Assembly: GCA_019022495.1 (NCBI GenBank)
Contig: JAFEKR010000009.1
Coordinates: forward strand, 434,001 to 498,000
DNA: 64,000 nucleotides
Source of the DNA: Epichloe hybrida
Taxonomy: Eukaryota > Ascomycota > Sordariomycetes > Hypocreales > Clavicipitaceae
Direction of reading: 5' to 3'
Part shown: one piece after another, positions 55,501 to 64,000 of the stretch
How the letters are laid out: each line of letters opens with the position of its first letter
Position numbering within the stretch: the stretch's first letter is position 1
The notes under the pieces: generated by a model
Seen by the model: the letters and a program-made list of their open reading frames with translations, nothing else
The model's database searches: none
Told to the model about the DNA's origin: nothing
Made by a program: the position numbers and the translations under genes

Positions 55501-58500
55501 TGATGTACTGTGAGAACCTCAAAATGCTCAGACCTACTGAGCAAATCTTGCATCTTGTGTACCAAAACGCTAAAAGGGGTGGCTGGTGAGTCAGCCGTTG
55601 CCGTCTTCGGTTTTGATTTTAGCGAGTAGCCCATAAATACTTCGAGAAAGGTGGATTGAGCAGATCGAGCGAGTTGCTCGTCAGGGTTGCTGAAGATGTC
55701 GAGCAAGGTTTGTACAAGTCCAGATGCCAAGAGCTCCGCGCTGGTGACACTTTCCAGCATGTCGCTGTCAAAATAAGATGCAAGCTTAGAGAACAATTCT
55801 TTGTCCTTCTTGGCTCCGCCCAGAGTAGTCGCCGCGCGTTTCAGGTAGTGCTCCTCAAGTTCTTCGGCAAGATTTGACAGATCAGTTAATATGAGACTGG
55901 CCTTGGTTTTCATGGATTTAGCATGATCTCCTTGTTCGTGAGTGTCCAGGAACTTCTTTGCAACGTCTCGAATGCGAGACCTCAAGGACTTCATGTCAGA
56001 AATATATCGGTGAGGCGGCATGTCAACAGACATGGTGGAACCGCGGGAGCTGGCGGGTGACATTTCGCCATCTGGGACAACATCTGGATCATTTTGCTCG
56101 TCCTCGTCCTCGTCCTCGTCCTCATCTTCTTCGTCCTGATCTCCTTCTTCGTCATCGTCTCCTGAGGAATCGTGGCCATCACCAACACCCTCTTCTGCGG
56201 CAGTCTCGATACCGCCCTCTTCACCATCTGAGATGTGAGATGAGGAAGGCTGTAGCTGGTGGCCGGACTCGCCTATCGCAGAAGTCTTCATCTTTTGACT
56301 GCCATCCTCGCTCTCATGTTCTCCTTTCCCCTCGTCATCCTCTAATTCTTCCTCCTCCCCATCGACTTCCTCATCTTCTTCTACTTGATCTCCATTTCCA
56401 TCCTCCTCGTCTCCGTCGCCAGCGTCTTGCTTTTTTAAATCAAGAGTGTCTTCTTGGATTGCCAATTTGTTAATCTCGTGGAAGACACCTTCACGATACA
56501 GCTGGTATCGATAAATTGATTCGAGACGGCTGACAAGGAGTTCAGTCGCTTGCAAACCAAGCATTACAAGGGATGGATGATCTTGTTGCGAGAGGATAGA
56601 CGCTAAGAATGATGCATAGGGCACAGGAACCAGGGCTTCAGTAAGAATGTCCTCGTCTAGGTTAGACAGCATCTTCAACTGCGCGGTGAGAACCTTTTGT
56701 CTCACACTTAAGTTGACGGTGCTAGAAAAGGCGTCTGTCAACGTTGGGAAGATGATCAAAGCGAAGCGGCGGACTTCGGGCTTGCAATCTTCCAAGAGCT
56801 CAAGTCGCTTATCATTGGGACTGCGTCGGCTTCTCCCTCCCATAGACGACGGAGTGATTGGTTCATTAGAGGCCTGCACCTCGATAAAATCGCCAAATGC
56901 TGGATCAGCGTTGCGAGGCAAGCTGGGCAGCAACTCACAAATGACATTGAGCGTCTCCACGATTTGTTCTCGTGGGCGATGAATGAGAGCTTGCATCACG
57001 ACAACGCTGTCAAACTTGGAGGCCACGTCCTCCATGCCGCTTGGTGGGGAGACACCAGTCAAAATCTGGTACAATGTCTCAACAACATTCAATTTGAAAA
57101 GCTCCGCGGAGAGGCGCGGGCTCGCCCGCGCTGTGAAAGCCAGGACGCGGAGGAACTGTGTGTGGATACTCGATCCAATGAGGTTTGTGGTTCCGGGAAC
57201 CAGTAGACGTAGGATAGCTCGCAACAGATCGACGCTAACCAACTCTTCGAGCTTGGTTGGCTGATACTTGAAGCTCTCGACGATTCCTGAAACACACAAT
57301 GAGGCCTGCTCCACGACGCGTTGGTCACTGCTATTGAGAACATTGAGTAGAATAGGCATAACGTCTCTCACGACGGGAAAAGAGTCGTCAGGAATGTTGC
57401 GACAGCAGTTGGCGGCTGTGGTAACAGCAGTCCTTTGTGTGCTGGTTGCGAAAAAATCCAAGTAGGAGAGACAAGCAGTCAGTCCTCCTTCTCTGACGAT
57501 GCTAGACGGATATTCTGCAGATATTTTCTCCAGGGTGCTCAGAGCCTGTTCCGCGAGATCAATGAAAGATATCTCGAGCAGTTTTTGGCAAAGAACTGGC
57601 ACAGCATTGCCGTAAACAACGTTGGCAACACTTGCTGGTAAAGCTTCCATGAGATTGGCGAGACATCTGCATGCCAGCAGCATGACCTCCGGGCTACCTT
57701 CCTTGTTCATCAAGGTGACGAGCTCTTTTACAAAGGCGTCGGGCGAAAAGTGACCTGAGAGGTTGTCTTCATTGGACACAAGCAAGATCTCGGATAGTTC
57801 CTGTAGGGCTATGACTTGGACTGAGAGGTCATCCTCCCTTAAATTGTTCAAGAGTTCACGAAGTCGGTCAGTTAGACCAGACATCATGCCTGTCAAAGCT
57901 CGGAGAGTGCTGGAAAGCCCAGCGACCGCTCCTCCAGGGCCTCCAAATCCGCCAAAGGGGTCATCATCGTCTTCGTCTTCGTCCTCATCTTCATCCTCGT
58001 CTTCGTCCTCGTCCTCGTCCTCGTCTTCGTCTTCGTCGTGGTTGTCCTCGTGGTCGTCGTCGTGGTCCTCATCATGATCGTCGAACCGGTCAAGCTCATT
58101 CACATGCGTGTCTTCATCGTAATCGCCACTGTTCTGTTCTGTATGGTCCTCGGCTGATGGTGAAGCTGCCGCCTGTGGTTCATCGTTTTCGTCAGTTCCC
58201 ATCATGGCAGTATCTTGATCAACAATACTGCTGCCATGCCGCCTCGATCTTCTTGTGGAAGAGGCAGGTGCAGTTGTAGGTTTTTTGCTGCGACTGGACT
58301 TTCTGCTCGAGGTGACAGGTTGAGCAATGACATCCCGAGGGTCAGGCGGCGAGGCCTGGGCACTGTGGAATCAAGATATCTTATTAGTGACCCGAGCAAG
58401 ATTCGTTGCAAACACGTTCCACATATACAGCTTAAGTAGTATGTCAAGTTTTGACGAAGGGAATGGACGGGTTGTAATATTAGAACATACTCATTGCCAT

Positions 58501-58810
58501 CCATGTCGGTGGGGGCCTTGTCCTTTCTTCGAGTTCTTGAAAGGGTTGGGAGAGGTTGTTCGGCAGTCTTCTGTCTCTTGGACCGTCGACCCGAGATGGT
58601 GGGATTCGTGCTTGTAAGAGAGGAGGGAGGTTTTTCGTGAGTGGACGTAGTAGAAGGTTTGCGTTTCCGATCAAGTTGCGAGGCCGAGGCAGTTGTAGTT
58701 GGAGCTGAAGCTGGAGTTGCACCAGATGAAGAGTGAGCTAGAGAACCAGCAGGCTGAGCTGCCTGGCTCGCAGCTTGGCGTGCCGAAGACCTGGTAACTC
58801 TGGGAGACAT
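52588..58810 (-). CDS. HECT E3 ubiquitin ligase (TRIP12/UPL3/Ufd4 type)
   Basis: HECT ligases take ubiquitin from an E2 onto their own cysteine and pass it to substrates. My model has exons 58810-58491, 58362-53075, 53005-52856 and 52784-52588, encoding 1984 residues. Exon 1 gives a basic, disordered start ([20 protein letters not shown]). Glutamate/aspartate tracts lie near residues 225 and 830-890. Armadillo-like repeats follow the first acidic tract ([18 protein letters not shown] onward), as in TRIP12/UPL3. The HECT domain fills roughly the last 350 residues: [37 protein letters not shown], and, after the last two introns, [19 protein letters not shown] and [16 protein letters not shown]. 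The catalytic cysteine is in [16 protein letters not shown] at about residue 1951 in the final 197-nt exon. Two introns lie inside the HECT region. The 69-nt one (53006-53074) is a multiple of three with no stop, so retention would insert 23 residues. Confidence 0.94.
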
Positions 58811-60855
58811 GGGTTAACATAGAATCCAAAAACTCCGGCATCTGAAGGGCGCAGTGATGAATGAAAAAAATGGTGGCAAAAGAAAGTAGCACAAGTAGAC
58901 ACGCATCCCAAAGAGAAACCACAGTTGGAAAAAGCGGTGCTGGAGACAGAGGTGTCTTCCGGCTGCTGGGGACAATAGTGGACGGTTTGATGCATGAGGT
59001 AAAAAGCGCCTGAATTGTCTAGCAAGGATTGTGACAACGCTATGAACTGCCTTCCCCAGGCATCAAGTGGAGTGGCGCTTGCAGGTTTGGCGGGTATCGA
59101 GGAACAAGACCAAACGTTGCGTGCGTTGGATATGCTTCAGTTAGAAAAGGCCGAGGGTTAAATGAGCGGAATTTTCAATACGATGCACGGTGTTTTGAAG
59201 AAAATAAAGTGCAGACCGAAGGATAGGGACTGAAAGCATAAATCCGATTAATGATGAGAGATTCGTGTCCAGACGCCACGGCTTCAGTTGATAGTGTCCT
59301 CCGAGATCATAGGTGTGATTATGGTGAGGCACGGGGGGGGGGATTCTCGGTTGAGGGGGGTTCGATGCAAAAGCAGCAAAATCCAAGAATTCTAGGGAAA
59401 GTCGGATGGGTTCAGGCAGCTTTTGTGTGGTCTCCTCGGTCGATGGAGGTCGAGGCATCAAGCGAGCTGGGCACGGGGAGGTCGTAAAACGGCAACAACT
59501 TGATCTTGATTGATTCCCTTACCTTTGGGGGGTGGCGGCGGAGGCAATCGCAGCACCATATGCTGTCGACGTCGACGAGGCAAGTCGCACTTCGTTGTCA
59601 CCTGCCAATGTTCGTTCTGCCATGCCCGGACTACGCCATCAGGAAGGCGGGCGGAGGCTCGCTGGAATTCAACGACGAGAGAAGGAACGGGATATGGTAT
59701 GCGTATATGTAAGGTCGAACGAATACGAAAGAAGTACGACTGATGAAAGGGAATCAAAGGTTCTAGTTCCGCTTCGCTTGAGCCTGTGCGTTGGGGCGTT
59801 CGCTGGGTTGGTTGGGATCGATTTGTCGGCTGCAACAACGTCGACCCTGGCACGGTACAGTGGACAGCCCGGGGTTCGTTCCGGCGATTCGGGATTGCTA
59901 GTAGATTTCTTTACGACGGTTGGGTTATGTGCAGCAGATGGGCATCAGATGGGTATCAGATGGGCATCGGCAGGCAAAGGGCGATGGCTTCAGCAGCAGG
60001 CAGTGATGCGGGTTAATGGGTGATGGGCGGCGTGGATTAATTAGTAGAATGGAGTTTGTTGGAGAACCGCTAGTGAGAAATGGACGTGTGTGGTCTGGGT
60101 CAGGCAGCGGATGACAGATGAGAAGTTCGGCTCGTGGAGGACAAGGACGCAAAGGCTGTACTGGTAGCTGGCCAATCGGCGAGCACCCTCCTCAGTGGGG
60201 AAAATGAATTACGTAATGAGAAGTCATAAACATAAACTTTTTGGTATTAATATCTCACCAGGCTGATACGGCAGACTACATGTATGCATATGCTTAAAGG
60301 TTAAGAGAGGGAAAGGAGAAGAAAAAACTGCGATAGAATTTTATTTTATTCAATCAAGCTATTCAGTAATTAACTATTATATTTATATTTATGCACTAGC
60401 TCTTAAGTGGATTAGTATATGGTTTCTTTTTGTTAATTTGCTTATATCGATAATTACATTAGGTCTAACGCGTACACGCCACGTAGGGTTAAGATATTCC
60501 CATTTGGGTTCTAGCACAGATGTAGTCCGTAGCTATAGTCTTGTGTAGCCAGCCAAATGCTAAAAAGCGTACGCATTGCTGTCTAAGTCTAGTACTGCAC
60601 AGTACGAAAACCACACAACTCACGATGTGTACCACCTGCATGGTACTTGTGGTTGTTATTAGGGCCAGCTCCAGTTGTTGTGCTCTCATCATTCGTAAAA
60701 CCAACCCACAAAGGTGCAATGCTGGTCTGATAAATGTTTGTTACCGTGCTTCGCATTGTCATCACGGGCAAAATATCACGCAACTTGATCTCAGTACCTC
60801 GCCACTTTTGGCTTGCCGGTCTTGACATGTTTATTGGCATTGCTCGTTGTACCAC
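58811..60855. other. Long intergenic region without a supported gene
   Basis: About 2 kb upstream of the HECT gene. Open frames at 59141-60023 overlap on both strands and lack conserved motifs. A C/G-rich homopolymer lies near 59332-59357. From about 60220 to 60480 the sequence becomes AT-rich, with a CATATGCTTAAAGGTTAAG segment that resembles the transposon-island style, so a small decayed element may be present. The right end holds the BCKDH E1-alpha 3' untranslated region. Confidence 0.45.
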
Positions 60856-62350
60856 TCAGCACTTTGTGTGTGAAGATGACATTTTTTCTATGCCCTTGAG
60901 TGAATCCTTGCCCCCCTCATACTCGGAAACATCATACTCATCAGGATACTTGTCCAACATCTCACGAAGTTCCGTGATCTGCGCCTTCAGATCAGGCGTC
61001 AATTCCTCGTAGACATCTTCAAACATGGTACGCAAAGCAGGCCTCTTCTCCTTTTCGGCTTCGGAGAAACCTTTCAGGATCTCCTTCCGCAAGCTATCCC
61101 GAGCCTCCTTCTCCTTGGCCTCGTCCCAACAGCCCTTGACTTCCATCCACTTCCTCAGTCGCGTGATCGGGTTGTCGCGTCTCTTCCAGTCCTCGACTTC
61201 GACGCGAGCGCGGTACGCGAACGAGTCGTCCGACGTGCTATGGTGTGAAACACGGTAAGTCATGCACTCAATAAGAATGGGCTTGCCGCCGTCTTGGAGA
61301 GCCATGTCCCTTGCCTTCTTGACGGCCTCGCGGACAGCCCAGATATCGTTGCCATCGATACGGATGGTGTCGATTCCGTAGCCTATACCTCGGCTGGCGA
61401 TACCGTCACCGCGATACTGGTCTAGAGTCGGTGTGGAAATGGCGTATCCGTTATTGCGACAGATGAAAATAACGGGACATGATCGCGTGGCAGCAATATT
61501 CATGGCAGCGTGGAAGTCTCCTTCGCTTGCCGCACCTTCGCCGAAGAAGCAGACAGCTACCTTGGCTTTGGAATTGGGGTCTTGCAGCTTCTGCAACTTG
61601 AGTGCGTACCCGCAACCAGATGCTTGAGGAATTTGTGTTGCCAGCGGTGACGAGACAGTGTGCTATATACGGCAAGAATGTGAGTTGTTTGGCATCGTAA
61701 CGAGTGAGGACGCAAAGGAGATGACTCTCCGAGGGAAATGTAGAGTGTACGTCTTTGGGTGTACTCACAATGTTCAGCCTCTTGCTGCCGTAGTGAACAG
61801 GCATATTCCTTCCCTTTCCAGGGTCGTTCTTGTTGGCAAACAATTGCGACATGAACTCCTTGGTTGTCATGCCTCTCTCCTTGAAGAAGCCCTGCTCTCT
61901 GTATTGACAGTATACAGGATCCTCGGGGTCCAAGACACTCGAACTTCCTACACTAACAGCTTCTTCGCCCGCGCTAACCATGTAGAAACTCAGACGACCT
62001 TGCCGTTGCGCATCGAACATGATCAAGTCCATGATGGAAATATATAACATGTCTTTATATAGCTTGACGACGGTCTCGTCCGAGATGTCGGGGGTGAAAG
62101 ACTGGTCCACCACGACGCCGTTATGGTCCACGACCCGGTACGTCGGCAAGGCATTATATGATTCGGGATGCTCAAAGCTGAGTGAGCTGACAAAGGCACT
62201 TTTCAAAGCGCCCGGGAAGGAAACATGGTCGGAGTTGGGTCGCTGGGAAAGACTGCTCGCGGCGCGTATAGGTGCAGCCAACTTTGGCGTCTTTATGATT
62301 GAAGTGGTTGCCCTTCTCAGGGGGAGGCTTCGCAGGACTCGCGACTTCAT
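60856..62350 (-). CDS. Branched-chain 2-oxoacid dehydrogenase E1 alpha subunit
   Basis: This mitochondrial matrix enzyme decarboxylates the 2-oxoacids of leucine, isoleucine and valine, using thiamine diphosphate. My model has exons 62350-61769 and 61662-60856, with a 106-nt intron, encoding 462 residues. The N-terminus is a mitochondrial presequence (MKSRVLRSLPLRRATTSIIK). Motifs follow in order: ALPTYRVVDHNGVVVDQSF, FYMVSAGEEAVSVGSSSVLD, CQYREQGFF, MPVHYGSKRLNI at the donor and HTVSSPLATQIPQASGCGYA at the acceptor. The thiamine-diphosphate motif is GEGAASEGDFHAAMN with NNGYAISTP. The regulatory loop SHHSTSDDSFAYR, whose serine is the target of BCKDH kinase in animals, is intact. Control by a kinase in this fungus is inference. 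Confidence 0.96.
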
Positions 62351-63005
62351 GGCAGCTTGGTGCGGCAGAGTGCGTTCGGTTCGTATTATTCTTGAAAGGG
62401 AAGATGAAAAGAAGGAGCAGCGACCCCAGTGTTTCCTCCCACCGAGGGGAAGGCAATGGCCAAGGCTTGTCTTGTCGACGGCCTGCGACGGGGTGATGAT
62501 GCTCTGAGCCGACGAAACCCGCGCGACGGCACAGGCTAGCCTGGTTTTTTTCTAGGCCGAGCCAGATCCATCAACCAGCCTGGCTTATTATTATTATTAC
62601 CATATTCCACATTCACACAACGTCTTGTCCAGTCGTGACGAGAACCGTGTTGATTCACAGCCAGTCGGCACTCTTGCACTGGCACCAGCTGGCGGGTTTC
62701 TACGCACCAGACAGTTGCACAGGCTGTTAGTTATATCTGGCTGTTCGTAAACAATGGCAGCAAAACCGTGAATGCATGGATATCGAGAAATTGTCTGTCT
62801 CTCTGATCATATCATCTCCAATCCAAATACTCGCAACTTCTCCCTGCTCCCCCTTCTGATCACCTCGCATCCGCTTCGCCATCTACCGGACATCTCTCTC
62901 CATCTGCTTTTGCCGTCTGGTGCCTCTTTTTGCATCCGATCTGCAGGTACCTTCTCCATAAACACAGATCCAGCCACAACTGGTACTTCTGACCGGGCAC
63001 GCAAG
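62351..63005. other. Intergenic region with divergent upstream sequences
   Basis: About 650 nt between the BCKDH E1-alpha start (-) and a small plus-strand ORF. It has a TTATTATTATTATTA tract near 62586-62599. The frame of the small ORF stays open upstream to 62772 but lacks features that would favour an earlier start. Confidence 0.45.
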
Positions 63006-63194
63006 ATGATATCTCCAGGGAGCAGCATAGCTCTCCTTGTTCTTGGAATAATTGCCTTGTGTGGCATCGTCTACTGGATCCTCAAATTGGAGGTTGGCAA
63101 ATTCGTCCAGGCTTTGTTCGCGTACCGACGCAAAGTTGTCCAGGCACGAGAATCAGATAATCCTGACAACGCAACTTCGACAGAGTCTGCTTGA
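63006..63194 (+). CDS. Possible 62-residue single-pass membrane protein
   Basis: I do not recognise the family. From the ATG at 63006 the protein has one strong hydrophobic segment at about residues 7-28 (SIALLVLGIIALCGIVYWIL). A basic segment follows (AYRRKVVQARES), then a polar tail ending NATSTESA. This fits a small tail-type membrane protein with a cytosolic basic region. It is short, so a chance frame is possible. An earlier in-frame start at 62772 would give 140 residues with a serine/leucine-rich extension that I think is leader sequence. Confidence 0.5.
   Translation: MISPGSSIALLVLGIIALCGIVYWILKLEVGKFVQALFAYRRKVVQARESDNPDNATSTESA

Positions 63195-64000
<806 letters not shown>

Noticed and set aside
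59141..60023. Overlapping open frames of 100-160 codons on both strands
   Set aside because: No conserved motif, no splice-consistent extension, and low-complexity composition.

Overview
The window is from a filamentous ascomycete. Genes are compact and GC-balanced, and are broken by short 50-240 nt GT-AG introns with CTAAC/CTGAC-like branch sites. The gene families (GH47 mannosidase, fungal NPC1/NCR1, Sec3, PEX11, YTH) and an extremely AT-rich, CpA/TpG-depleted transposon island are what one expects in a Sordariomycete, most likely Hypocreales. That lineage assignment is inference; no marker gene fixes the species. All exon structures were worked out by hand from splice signals, reading phase and family conservation.

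Left gene block (about 1.9-21.7 kb): a secreted GH47 alpha-1,2-mannosidase (-), the ERCC1/Rad10 repair-nuclease subunit (-), an unrecognised protein with a perfect 12-copy 21-bp repeat (-), an acyl-protein-thioesterase-like hydrolase that appears frameshifted (-), the GPI mannosyltransferase II subunit Gpi18 (+), a four-exon YTH-domain RNA-binding protein (+), the sterol transporter NPC1/NCR1 (-), a CUE-DUF1771-Smr protein of the Cue2 no-go-decay type (+) and peroxin PEX11 (-).

Central island (about 21.9-35.3 kb): three or four nested insertions, all apparently degraded by repeat-induced point mutation (RIP). A short element with perfect 33-bp inverted termini was split by a 12.45-kb Ty3/gypsy chromovirus with 270-bp LTRs and a TATAG target duplication. 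That element's reverse transcriptase was split by a 4.56-kb hAT-like element with 10-bp inverted termini and an 8-bp target duplication. The hAT-like element carries a large (TACAA)n array and a further 1.9-kb insertion bounded by 16-bp direct repeats. A truncated pogo/CENP-B-type transposase and a broken carboxylesterase lie on the right shoulder of the island.

Right gene block (about 38.4 kb to the end): complex I 51-kDa subunit (-), dynactin subunit 6 (+), mitochondrial hydroxyacid-oxoacid transhydrogenase (-), exocyst subunit Sec3 (+), an unrecognised nuclear-looking acidic protein (+), a TRIP12/UPL3/Ufd4-type HECT ubiquitin ligase (-), branched-chain 2-oxoacid dehydrogenase E1-alpha (-), a possible 62-residue membrane protein (+) and the 5' part of the ubiquinone C-methyltransferase COQ5 (+, running off the window).

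The genes are housekeeping and do not form a metabolic cluster. Four of them are mitochondrial (complex I, transhydrogenase, BCKDH E1-alpha, COQ5), but they lie in separate transcription units. Many neighbours are divergent and share short intergenic promoters. The main points of interest are the nested island, the escape of the TACAA array from RIP, and several genes whose true structure is hidden by introns or frameshifts.
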